A stretch of DNA of 64,000 bases, taken from Paenarthrobacter nicotinovorans (GTDB lineage: Bacteria > Actinomycetota > Actinomycetes > Actinomycetales > Micrococcaceae). The position numbers and the translations under genes are program-made. Position 1 is the first letter of the stretch; the number at the start of each line of letters is the position of its first letter. Of this stretch, positions 41,207-49,579 are shown in pieces. The stretch covers positions 806,001 to 870,000 of the forward strand of contig NZ_CP089293.1 of the NCBI RefSeq assembly GCF_021919345.1. Direction: 5' to 3'. The notes under the pieces were generated by a model, which worked only from the letters and a program-made list of their open reading frames with translations, was not told the origin of the DNA and searched no databases.

Positions 41207-42844
41207 ATGCCAACCCCAGACCTCCAAGAACTCCCGGCAACCGCCGCCAGCACCGCACCGCCCCGGCCGCGTCGCGGCAATACCCGCCGCATGCAGGGCA
41301 AACACCATCCCGATTCCCTCAAGGGCACCACCCTGAAGATTGTCCTGTTGGGCCTGGTGGATGCCTTCGCCGTCTACGTGCTGATGATGCTCTTCCTGAG
41401 CCAGTCGTGGGCTGCGCTGGGAGTGTCCGCCCTGGTGGTCCTTGCCATCAACTGGATCTACCTCCGCAAGGGTGGGCTGCCGGCCAAGTACCTCGCTCCC
41501 GGTGTGCTGTTCCTGCTCGTTTTCCAGGTCCTGGTGGTGGTTTTCAGCGGCTACATCGCGTTCACCAACTACGGAGATGGCCACAACAGCACCAAGGATG
41601 ATGCCATCTCCGCCATCCAGTTAACTGCCCAGAAGCGTGTCCCGGATTCGCCCGCGTACAAGGCATCCGTGCTCACCAAGGGCAGTGATTTCTACCTGCT
41701 GTTCACGGACCCCTCCGGGAAAGCGCAGATTGGCAGCACCGGGCAAGCACTCGCAGACGCGACGGCTGCGGGCAAGGATTCCACCGGCAAAGCAAACTCC
41801 CTGCCCGGCTACGAGACCCTCAAGTTCCAGGAGATCGTGGCCAATCAACAGGAGATCCTGAAGATCGCGGTCCCGGTCTCCAGCGATCCCGCTGACGGAA
41901 CGCTGCGCACTGCGGACGGCAGCACGGCCTACCAGTTCAAGCCCGCCCTGCACTATGACGCCGGCACGGACACCTTCACGGACACTGAAACCGGTACCCA
42001 GTACACCGACAACGGCAAAGGTGCGTTCGCGGATTCCAAGGGTGAAACGCTGGCTACCGGCTGGAAGATCGACGTCGGCCTGGACAACTTTGCCCGCGCC
42101 TTCACCGATCCCAGCCTCCGCGGACCGCTCCTCGGCGTGATTATCTGGACCTTCACCTTCTCCATTGCATCGGTGGCACTGACCTTCATCATGGGCCTCT
42201 TCCTGGCCATCACGTTCAACCGTGAGGACCTCCGTGGCAAGAAGGTGTACCGGATCCTGATGATCCTGCCCTACGCGTTCCCGGCTTTCCTCTCCGGATT
42301 GGTATGGTCCGGCATCCTGAATCCCGAGTTCGGCTGGCTCAACCAGACCCTGCTGGGCGGTGCGAACATCGGGTGGCTGACCGACCCCGTCCTGGCCAAG
42401 GTCAGCGTGCTGGTGGTCAACGTGTGGCTCGGCTTCCCGTACATGTTCCTCGTCTGCACCGGCGCGCTGCAGTCGCTGCCCTCCGAAATTGACGAGGCCG
42501 CACGCATGGACGGCGCCTCTGCCTGGCGGGTGTTCCGCTCCATCAAGCTGCCGCTGCTCCTGGTGTCCGTGGCACCCCTGCTGATTTCGTCTTTCGCGTT
42601 CAACTTCAACAACTTCAACGTGATTTACATGCTCACCGGCGGTGGGCCGCGCTTCGCGGACACCGATCGCGACATCGGAGCCACCGACATCCTGATCACC
42701 CTGGTCTACAAGGTGGCTTTCGGCCAGGGAACAGGCCGTGATTACGGGTTGGCCAGCGCACTGGCCATCATCATCTTCATCATCGTGGCCACGATCTCGG
42801 CCATCAGCTTCAAGCAGACCAAAGCACTCGAGGACGTGAACTGA
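41207..42844 (+). CDS. malF: Maltodextrin ABC transporter permease MalF
   Basis: The protein (545 aa) is a MalF-type permease with a cytoplasmic N-terminus, early membrane helices (about 42-110), a large periplasmic loop of about 190 residues rich in Asp/Thr/Gly, and the permease domain with the EAA loop EIDEAARMDGASAWRVFRSIKLP. The large loop is typical of MalF, which contacts MalE. The ATG has an AAGGA site; the stop overlaps the malG start (ATGA). Confidence 0.93.
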   Translation: MPTPDLQELPATAASTAPPRPRRGNTRRMQGKHHPDSLKGTTLKIVLLGLVDAFAVYVLMMLFLSQSWAALGVSALVVLAINWIYLRKGGLPAKYLAPGVLFLLVFQVLVVVFSGYIAFTNYGDGHNSTKDDAISAIQLTAQKRVPDSPAYKASVLTKGSDFYLLFTDPSGKAQIGSTGQALADATAAGKDSTGKANSLPGYETLKFQEIVANQQEILKIAVPVSSDPADGTLRTADGSTAYQFKPALHYDAGTDTFTDTETGTQYTDNGKGAFADSKGETLATGWKIDVGLDNFARAFTDPSLRGPLLGVIIWTFTFSIASVALTFIMGLFLAITFNREDLRGKKVYRILMILPYAFPAFLSGLVWSGILNPEFGWLNQTLLGGANIGWLTDPVLAKVSVLVVNVWLGFPYMFLVCTGALQSLPSEIDEAARMDGASAWRVFRSIKLPLLLVSVAPLLISSFAFNFNNFNVIYMLTGGGPRFADTDRDIGATDILITLVYKVAFGQGTGRDYGLASALAIIIFIIVATISAISFKQTKALEDVN

Positions 42845-43776
42845 TGAGCGTACGCACTCTCGCCGCCAGCAAGGAAACAGCGTCCGACGGCGGCCCCTCG
42901 CCGCTGGTGCCCAAGCGCCGCCCGTTCGGGGTTTGGTTCAAAGACAAGGGGTGGCGGCATGTGGTGGGAGTCGTCACGACGATCTTCGCAGTGTTCCCCC
43001 TCCTGTACGTATTGTCCGCGGCACTGGACTCCAACGGCACCCTGGTAGGTTCCAACGGGCTGTTCTCCAGATTCGACACCGGCAACTTCACGGCTCTCTT
43101 CAGCGATCCAAGCCGCCCATTCGCCCGCTGGTTCGTGAACACGCTGGTGGTGGGGGTGGTGACCTCAGCCGCCACGGTGTTCCTCGGTGCCATGGCTGCG
43201 TACGCTTTCTCCCGGATGCGCTTCAAGGGCCGCCGGGTGGGCCTGCTGACGCTGCTCCTGCTGCAGATGTTCCCGCAATTGTTGGCCGTCGTCGCGATCT
43301 TCCTGCTCCTGAGCGGCATCTCACAGGTGATCCCGGCCCTGGGGCTCGGCAGCCAACTGGGCCTCATCATGGTGTACCTCGGAGGTGCGTTGGGCGTGAA
43401 CACGTATCTCATGTACGGGTTCTTCAATACTGTCCCGCAATCCTTGGACGAAGCCGCCAAGATCGATGGCGCCAGCCACGTGCAGATCTTCTTCGGCATC
43501 ATCCTCCGCCTGGTGACACCGATCCTTGCCGTCGTGGGACTGCTGGCATTCATTGGAATCTCCAGCGAATTCGTCATCGCCAGCGTGGTCCTGACCGACC
43601 CTGACAGCCAGACACTCGCCGTCGGGCTTTACTCCTACGTGGCCCAGCAGCGTTCGGAGAACTGGGGAATCTTCGCAGCCGGCGCAGTCATCGCGGCAAT
43701 CCCTGTCATGGCGCTGTTCCTGTTCCTGCAGAAATACATTGTCAGCGGACTCACCGCCGGCTCAGTGAAAGGCTGA
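42844..43776 (+). CDS. malG: Maltodextrin ABC transporter permease MalG
   Basis: This 310-residue permease has six membrane helices and the EAA loop SLDEAAKIDGASHVQIFFGIILRLVTP, which docks the ATPase. It ends SGLTAGSVKG, as MalG proteins do. It is coupled to malF by a 4-nt overlap. No ATPase gene lies in this cluster; the orphan MsmK-type ATPase at 62355-63437 may serve it. Confidence 0.94.
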   Translation: MSVRTLAASKETASDGGPSPLVPKRRPFGVWFKDKGWRHVVGVVTTIFAVFPLLYVLSAALDSNGTLVGSNGLFSRFDTGNFTALFSDPSRPFARWFVNTLVVGVVTSAATVFLGAMAAYAFSRMRFKGRRVGLLTLLLLQMFPQLLAVVAIFLLLSGISQVIPALGLGSQLGLIMVYLGGALGVNTYLMYGFFNTVPQSLDEAAKIDGASHVQIFFGIILRLVTPILAVVGLLAFIGISSEFVIASVVLTDPDSQTLAVGLYSYVAQQRSENWGIFAAGAVIAAIPVMALFLFLQKYIVSGLTAGSVKG

Positions 43777-43778
43777 CC

Positions 43779-45728
43779 ATGCCCATCGCGCTTCCGCACC
43801 ACGACGGCTCCAGCCTCTTCGTCTCCACGTCCTCCCCTCAGTCCGTATCCCTTGGCGATACCGTCCGCCTCCGGGTACGCGTCCCCCAGGGGTGGGGTCC
43901 GGCGTCGAAGGTCTGGGTCCGGTCCGTCCAGGACGGCGAGCCGCGCTACGACGCCGCCATCCGGCTGGGCACGGCCGACGGCTGGGAATGGTGGGAAGCG
44001 GCGATGCTGGTAGCCAATCCCGTGGCCAAGTACCGCTTCCTGCTGGAAGTCACAGAAGCGCACGACGACGGCGCTCCCGCCGGCACGGCGGTATCTGGCA
44101 CGGCGGTATCTGGCACGGTGGGGCGGAGCTACTGGAACCTCAACGCCCAAGGGCTTTTCCGGCGCGATGTGTCCGACGCCGCCGATTTCAGGGTGACAAC
44201 GTTTGCCCCGGCGCCGGAGTGGCTCCGCCGAGGCACCATGTACCAGGTGTTCCCGGACAGGTTCGCCCGCTCGGAGCAGGCAGATGGCCACCCTGTTCCC
44301 GATTGGGCCATCGGATGTTCCTGGGATGAGCCGGTTGTCGGGACGGGCGGGCAGGCAGCTACTCAGTTCTACGGGGGAGACCTGCCGGGAATCACGGGCA
44401 AGCTCGATCACCTCCGGGAGCTGGGCGTCGATGTCCTGTACCTGACTCCGTTCTTTCCGGCCCGCTCCAACCACCGTTACGACGCATCCACTTTCGACTC
44501 GGTGGACCCGCTCCTGGGCGGGGACCAGGCCCTGGTGCAGCTGGTGGAAGCGGCGCACGCACGCGGGATCAAGGTCCTGGGGGACCTCACCGCGAACCAC
44601 TCGGGCGCTGCGCATGAGTGGTTCGTGAAGGCGCTCGCAGATCCGGGCTCGAAGGAAGCCGGCTACTACTACTTCAGCGCCGACCATTCCAGCTACGAGT
44701 CCTGGTGGGGAGTGCCGTCGCTGCCCAAGTTCAACTGGGCCTCGGATGCTCTGCGCCGACGCTTCATCACCGACGAAGACTCGGTGGTGGCGCGCTGGCT
44801 CAAGCCACCATTCAGCCTGGACGGTTGGCGGATCGACGTCGGCAACATGACCGGGCGCCTCGGATCCGTGGACCTCAATCACGAAGTAGCCCGGCTCATC
44901 GCGGACCGGGTTCGCGAGATCAACCCGGACGCTGCCCTGCTGGCCGAGTCCACGTCCGACGCAGCCCCCGATGTCACCGGTGAACACTGGCAGGGTGCCA
45001 TGACGTACTCCAACTTCACCCGCCCCTTGTGGTCCTGGCTCGCCAAGGACGCTCCGGATGTGAACTTCTTCGGCTCGCCCCAAACAGGGCCAAACAGGAT
45101 CGGCGCGGAAGATTTCCTGGCCACCCACCAGGATCTGTCCGCCGGATTTAGCTGGGGTGTGCGACAAAACAACATGAACGCCCTGAACACGCACGACACC
45201 GCCCGGGCGGCAACGGTCATGATCGACGGCGGCCCGGAAGTGGGCGCAGTACTCGCCTTCTGCCTGCCGGGCGTTCCCGTCATGTTCGCCGGCGATGAGT
45301 TCGGCCTGGAAGGGTTCAACGGCGAAGACTCCCGGGCCCCCATGCCCTGGGACGCCCCGGAACGGGTGGGCAAGGACTTGCGTTCGGCTTACGCCACCCT
45401 GGGACGGCTCCGCAAAGAGCTGCCGGCACTGGGCGACGGCGGGATCCGATGGCTCCACGCCCAAGGGGATGCCCTGGTCTTCATCCGTGAATGCTCCGGG
45501 ACCTCAGCGCTGGTCTTCGCCGCGAGGTGCGACGCCACTGTCGTCATGGATTCCTCTGTCCTGTCCGAACCGCAATTGCGGGCCCTGCTGGCCGCGCCAC
45601 GGCACCAGTCCGGGACGGTGACGTCGGCACCGGCCGGACCAACCGGCGTCGACGGCGTGCGGCTGAGGGCGGAAGGGCCGTCGGCCGGCGTCTGGGAGCT
45701 CCCGGGAACCGCAGTGCCGGGCCGGTAG
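43779..45728 (+). CDS. GH13 cyclomaltodextrinase/neopullulanase-like enzyme
   Basis: The product (649 aa) has an N-terminal beta domain (about 1-140), then the catalytic barrel starting RRGTMYQVFPDRFARS. Motifs are GDLTANHSG, the nucleophile region GWRIDVGNMTG, the acid LLAESTSD and LNTHDTARA. The VFPDRF start and N-terminal domain fit the cyclomaltodextrinase/neopullulanase group, which acts on short or cyclic glucans. It has no signal peptide. It starts 3 nt after malG. Residues 105-115 contain a small duplication, GTAVSGTAVSG. Confidence 0.9.
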   Translation: MPIALPHHDGSSLFVSTSSPQSVSLGDTVRLRVRVPQGWGPASKVWVRSVQDGEPRYDAAIRLGTADGWEWWEAAMLVANPVAKYRFLLEVTEAHDDGAPAGTAVSGTAVSGTVGRSYWNLNAQGLFRRDVSDAADFRVTTFAPAPEWLRRGTMYQVFPDRFARSEQADGHPVPDWAIGCSWDEPVVGTGGQAATQFYGGDLPGITGKLDHLRELGVDVLYLTPFFPARSNHRYDASTFDSVDPLLGGDQALVQLVEAAHARGIKVLGDLTANHSGAAHEWFVKALADPGSKEAGYYYFSADHSSYESWWGVPSLPKFNWASDALRRRFITDEDSVVARWLKPPFSLDGWRIDVGNMTGRLGSVDLNHEVARLIADRVREINPDAALLAESTSDAAPDVTGEHWQGAMTYSNFTRPLWSWLAKDAPDVNFFGSPQTGPNRIGAEDFLATHQDLSAGFSWGVRQNNMNALNTHDTARAATVMIDGGPEVGAVLAFCLPGVPVMFAGDEFGLEGFNGEDSRAPMPWDAPERVGKDLRSAYATLGRLRKELPALGDGGIRWLHAQGDALVFIRECSGTSALVFAARCDATVVMDSSVLSEPQLRALLAAPRHQSGTVTSAPAGPTGVDGVRLRAEGPSAGVWELPGTAVPGR

Positions 45729-45841
45729 GGGGCGCCAGGTTCCGTGCCGGCCGACGCCGGTCTGGCTAGACTGGCACCACAGAAAACACTGCGAAGACTG
45801 CCGGTTTGGCGTGTCCGCGGTGCACATGTGGAGGGAATGTC

Positions 45842-47305
45842 TTGTCGGACGAAACGGCTATCGCCGGAACATCAGGAGAAAGCGTCAGGAGCCGCACAGT
45901 CGGCCGAACAGAAACTGCACGGCACACGGCCGCGCAAAGGGACTTCCTGGCGGAACTGGCCAACGGCCTTGAAGACCGCCAACTCGCCCGGGACGAAGAA
46001 ACCCTCACGGTCTACTCAATCGACCAAGGGCCCACAGTGGAGCGACACCTTCCATTGGCCGTTGTGTGGGCAGAATCCGTAGAGGATGTCCAGCACGTGG
46101 TTCGCAGCTGCGCCGCCCATCACGTGCCGATCGTCGCCCGTGGCGCGGGAACCGGCGTATCGGGAGGAGCGCACGCCACCGAAGGCTGCATCGTCCTGAG
46201 CCTGGAACGGATGAACCGCATCCTGGACCTCAACCCCGATGACGAGACCGCCGTCGTCGAACCGGGCGTCATCAACGCCGAGCTGAACGCCGCCGCCGCC
46301 CCGCACGGCCTCATGTATGCGCCCGACCCGGCGAGCTACAAAATGTCCACCATCGGCGGCAACGTGGCCACGAACGCTGGAGGCCTGCGCTGCGCCAAGT
46401 ACGGTGTGACACGCGATTCCGTGCTGGCGCTGGATGTTGTCATGGCGGACGGTTCGCTTATGCACACCGGCCACCAGACCTTCAAGGGCGTGGCAGGCTA
46501 CGACCTGACCGCGCTGCTGGTGGGCTCCGAGGGAACCCTGGGCATCGTGGTCGGGATAACTGTCCGGCTGAAGTACCTCCCGCGCGAAGTCCACACCATC
46601 GCTGCGTTCTACCAGGACTTCCGCAACGCTGCCGCCGGAGTGCTGGCCGTTGGCCGGGCGAGGGTACAACCCGCCATCATGGAACTCTTGGACAACGGCA
46701 CACTTGAGCAATTGGACGAATTGCACGGAGGCGACCTGCAAAAGCGCGGCAAGTCCCTGCTCCTCATCCAGACCGACGGCTTCGGCGCCGCTGCGGAGGC
46801 CGACGTAGTCCGGGAGGTCCTCGCCGCGGGCGGCGCCACAGTCACCACCGAAGCCAGCGCCGAAGCGGAAATGCTGGTGGAACTGCGCCGCAACAGCCGC
46901 GGCGTGGAAGTCGACGACGAGTTCAGGGTAGGGGAAGACATCGCGGTGCCGCGTTCACGCCTGGTGGACTTTGTCGCCGAACTGGAAGCCATGGCCGCAC
47001 GCTTCCAGGTCCGCCTCAAAGTAGTGGCCCACGCCGGCGACGGCAACCTCCACCCCACGTTCTGGATGGACCGGGTAGACCCCGCCACGGATGCCGACGC
47101 ACTGGTCCGCCTCAACGCCGCCCTCGACGAATCCATCCGGGTAGGCCTGGAAATGGGCGGGACCATCACGGGCGAGCACGGGATCGGGCAGTACAAGCTC
47201 CGCTGGCTGGGGCTTGAGCAGCCTGAGCCGGTGCGTGAGTTGCAGCGGCGGATCAAGGAGTTGTTCGATCCGCAGGGGATCCTGAATCCGGGGAAGGCCA
47301 TCTAG
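45842..47305 (+). CDS. FAD-linked oxidase, GlcD/D-lactate dehydrogenase type
   Basis: This 487-residue flavoprotein has a PCMH-type FAD domain with PIVARGAGTGVSGGAHAT and SYKMSTIGGNVATNAGGLRCAKYG, and a C-terminal oxidase domain with VVAHAGDGNLHP and GTITGEHGIGQYK. These identify the glycolate oxidase GlcD/D-lactate dehydrogenase group that oxidises 2-hydroxy acids. No GlcE or GlcF genes are adjacent. TTG 45842 is chosen because GGAGGGA lies 5 nt upstream; the frame extends to 45806 without a ribosome site. Confidence 0.9.
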   Translation: MSDETAIAGTSGESVRSRTVGRTETARHTAAQRDFLAELANGLEDRQLARDEETLTVYSIDQGPTVERHLPLAVVWAESVEDVQHVVRSCAAHHVPIVARGAGTGVSGGAHATEGCIVLSLERMNRILDLNPDDETAVVEPGVINAELNAAAAPHGLMYAPDPASYKMSTIGGNVATNAGGLRCAKYGVTRDSVLALDVVMADGSLMHTGHQTFKGVAGYDLTALLVGSEGTLGIVVGITVRLKYLPREVHTIAAFYQDFRNAAAGVLAVGRARVQPAIMELLDNGTLEQLDELHGGDLQKRGKSLLLIQTDGFGAAAEADVVREVLAAGGATVTTEASAEAEMLVELRRNSRGVEVDDEFRVGEDIAVPRSRLVDFVAELEAMAARFQVRLKVVAHAGDGNLHPTFWMDRVDPATDADALVRLNAALDESIRVGLEMGGTITGEHGIGQYKLRWLGLEQPEPVRELQRRIKELFDPQGILNPGKAI

Positions 47306-47676
47306 GGCAGTCCGTGGGCGCGTGGGCGCGTGGGCGCGTGGGCGGCCCAAAGGGCCAGAACGCTCTGCGCGCTCGGTCGTGCCTCCCTTAGACGCGCGCT
47401 GCCGCGTTCCGGCCCTTTGGGCCGGTGACGTAGCCTTCCCGCCTTGGACGCGCGCTGCCGCGTTCCGGCCCTTTGGGCCGGTGACGTAGCCTTCCCACCT
47501 TGGACGCGCGCTGCCGCGTTCCGGCCCTTTGGGGCGGTGACGTAGGCTGCCCACCTTGGACGCGCGCTGCCGCGTTCCGGCCCTTTGGGGCTGTGCGCCT
47601 TGGGCACCCACTGGTATCCCAAATTTTACCGACCGCTTATTACACTCCGCCGATTCCCTGCATTTACTTTCCGCCA
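47306..47676. repeat. 56-bp tandem array with an inverted unit
   Basis: Four direct 56-bp units start at 47391, 47447, 47503 and 47559. Each begins GACGCGCGCTGCCGCGTTCC, followed by GGCCCTTTGGGCCGGTGACG; the last is truncated near 47600. A diverged inverted unit (GGCCCAAAGGGCCAGAACGC) lies at 47344-47376, and about four 8-bp GTGGGCGC repeats at 47313-47345. No gene is seen. The GGCCCTTTGGGCC core is itself palindromic. The remaining 70 nt before the MFS operator are AT-richer and unremarkable. Confidence 0.88.
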
Positions 47677-47724
47677 ATCTCCTCATAGTCTTACTTGGTA
47701 TACCAAAGTGGCTATGAGGAGATT
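47677..47724. promoter_or_regulatory. Nested palindrome with GntR-type operator and ribosome site
   Basis: The outer arms AATCTCCTCATAG (47677-47689) and CTATGAGGAGATT (47712-47724) are perfectly complementary. Between them is the perfect palindrome TTGGTATACCAA (47695-47706). A TAGTCT -10-like box (47686-47691) lies 3 nt before the operator. The right arm contains GAGGAG, the ribosome site for the GTG at 47728, so an RNA spanning both arms would hide it. Confidence 0.75.
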
Positions 47725-47727
47725 GAC

Positions 47728-49017
47728 GTGGAAGAACGGCGCAGAGCTGGTGTCCTACCTTTGGGGAGTGGGGGCCGACTCGCTACGGGGCTCGTGCTGC
47801 TTGCTCTCGTGATGGTTTCCATCAATCTCCGGCCAGCCATTACCACCGTCGCCGGGGTGATGAATCAGGTTCCCGGGGTGTTTGGGCTGGATCCTGCGCT
47901 GCTTCCGCTGCTGGGGACTCTGCCGGTGCTGGCCTTTGGCATTTCGGGTCCGATCGGGCCTTGGCTGGCCCGGCGGGTCGGAACCGGGCGTGCCGTTGCG
48001 GTGGCCCTGTTGGTACTGGCGGCGGCCTTAATCGTTCGTGCGACGGTGCCTGCGCTGCTGTTGTCCGGTACATTCCTGGCGGGCTCGGCGATCATGACCG
48101 CAAGTGTGCTGGTACCGCAGATCGTCAAAGCCAATCGCGGCACCGGCTGGTGGACTGGCCTGTGCACCATGGGATTCGGTCTCGGCGCTGCGCTGGGCGC
48201 GGGACTCGTTCAGCCCCTGGAGCAGGCCTTTGGCGGAAACCTGCCCTCAGCCCTCGCGGTGTGGGCGGTGCCCGCCTTGATCGGCGCCTTCCTGATCCAT
48301 CGGTCCGGAGGACGGCCGACGGCGGCACCCGCCGCTGCGGGTACGGTTTCCGGAGCCTCCGGTGCAGCCACACCGCTGCGGAGACAGCGCACGGCGTGGG
48401 CTGTCACGGCGTTCTTCGGTCTTCAGGCGATGCTGTACTTCGCCATCACGTCGTGGCTGGCCGTGTACCTGGTATCCCGGGGTCTTTCGCCAGCCGACTC
48501 TGCGGCATTGCTCGCTTGGTTCAGCCTGGCGGGACTCCCGGCCAGTTTGCTGGCCCCGGTCCTTGCCAGCCGCCCGCGTATCCTGCGGGTCATGGCGCCG
48601 GGACTGGGGTTGTCGGTGGCCGTTGCCCTCCTGGGAGTCCTCACGGCACCGACAGAACTGCAGTTCATCGCCGTCGGGGTTTTGGGGGTTGTCCAGAGCG
48701 CAGGCTTCGGATTGGCCATGGCCCTGGTGGTGATCCGGTCAGCCGGGCCGCAATCTGCCGGGCGGCTATCGGCCATGAGCCAGGGCTTCGGATTCGCCCT
48801 GGCCTCCCTCGGCCCGCTGCTGGCAGGGTTGCTGCATGCGGTGACCGGAGGGTGGGAGGTGACGTTCTGCGTGCTTGCCGCGGAAGCTGTGGTGCTGGCC
48901 GGTGCTGGATTCTTCGCAATCCGCGGACCATTGGTCAGCGTGGGATCAGCCGACTCAGCCCTGGAGCCGGCCGGGCCTGTCGGGGCGGACCCCCGCGGCG
49001 TATCCTCGGCGTTATGA
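47728..49017 (+). CDS. MFS transporter, CynX/NimT family
   Basis: This 429-residue protein has about twelve membrane helices and the start MVSINLRPAITTVAGV seen in the cyanate/2-nitroimidazole transporter family. A central Ala/Pro/Thr loop (about residues 204-225) links the halves. The substrate cannot be read from the sequence. GTG 47728 has a GAGGAG site. The promoter carries a TTGGTATACCAA operator shared with the dppC-like and amidohydrolase promoters, which ties it to the cluster at 49.6-59.2 kb. Confidence 0.88.
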   Translation: MEERRRAGVLPLGSGGRLATGLVLLALVMVSINLRPAITTVAGVMNQVPGVFGLDPALLPLLGTLPVLAFGISGPIGPWLARRVGTGRAVAVALLVLAAALIVRATVPALLLSGTFLAGSAIMTASVLVPQIVKANRGTGWWTGLCTMGFGLGAALGAGLVQPLEQAFGGNLPSALAVWAVPALIGAFLIHRSGGRPTAAPAAAGTVSGASGAATPLRRQRTAWAVTAFFGLQAMLYFAITSWLAVYLVSRGLSPADSAALLAWFSLAGLPASLLAPVLASRPRILRVMAPGLGLSVAVALLGVLTAPTELQFIAVGVLGVVQSAGFGLAMALVVIRSAGPQSAGRLSAMSQGFGFALASLGPLLAGLLHAVTGGWEVTFCVLAAEAVVLAGAGFFAIRGPLVSVGSADSALEPAGPVGADPRGVSSAL

Positions 49018-49499
49018 CGAACTCATCAAGGACGAACCAGCCAGCAACACCCGCCACCGAAATCCTTGAAACCAACGAATGTTGGGAGCTCCTCCGGAGC
49101 GTCTCAGTGGGCAGGCTTGCCGTGTGGGTGGACGACCACCCGGACATCTTCCCCGTGAACTACAAGGTTGACCACGGCACCATGGTGTTCCGGACCGGCG
49201 AGGGTACCAAGCTCCACGCTGCCCTCGGCGACGCGCCAGTGGCCATCGAAGCCGATGGGGTCAATGCCGAAACGGGAGTGGCGTGGAGCGTGGTGGTCAA
49301 AGGCCAGGCGTCGGCCGTGAAACTGACCCAGGAGGTGCTGGACACCATCGGGCTCCTGCTCTTTCCCTGGGAGGCAGGGCAAAAGGACCAGTTCATCCGC
49401 ATCACGCCCAACAAAGTAACGGGACGGCGTTTCACGGTGACTCCTGCCGTGACCTGGTGGACGCCGCTCGATAACGCCCCCACGGCCCGCGCCGAATAG
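49014..49499 (+). CDS. Pyridoxamine 5'-phosphate oxidase-like flavin-binding protein
   Basis: The protein (161 aa) has the split-barrel flavin-binding pattern: ECWELLRSVSVGRLAVWVDDHPDIFPVNYKVDHGTMVFRTGEGTKL and GVAWSVVVKGQASAV. Members bind FMN, F420 or heme, and many have no assigned reaction. Its start overlaps the MFS stop by 4 nt (ATGA). A TATCCT box lies 7 nt before the ATG (49001-49006), so it may also be made from its own leaderless transcript. Confidence 0.87.
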   Translation: MTNSSRTNQPATPATEILETNECWELLRSVSVGRLAVWVDDHPDIFPVNYKVDHGTMVFRTGEGTKLHAALGDAPVAIEADGVNAETGVAWSVVVKGQASAVKLTQEVLDTIGLLLFPWEAGQKDQFIRITPNKVTGRRFTVTPAVTWWTPLDNAPTARAE

Positions 49500-49509
49500 G
49501 CCGAACCAA

Positions 49510-49572
49510 GAAACCCGCCCCTGTCCGGCTTCTTCCCCTGGCGGGGCGGGAGCTTGGTCAGGGGCGGGTTTC
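49510..49572. terminator. Bidirectional terminator
   Basis: A perfect 14-bp stem GAAACCCGCCCCTG / CAGGGGCGGGTTTC encloses a GC-rich loop, with a short T run downstream in each direction. It separates the convergent flavin-protein and deaminase genes. Confidence 0.88.
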
Positions 49573-49579
49573 GTGCCGG

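Noticed and set aside
43635..45464. 609-codon open frame opposite the GH13 gene
   Set aside because: It is an antisense shadow of the cyclomaltodextrinase-like gene, with proline/arginine-rich composition and no motifs.
47961..49013. Upstream extension of the flavin-protein frame
   Set aside because: It overlaps the MFS gene in a different frame; homology starts at ATG 49014.
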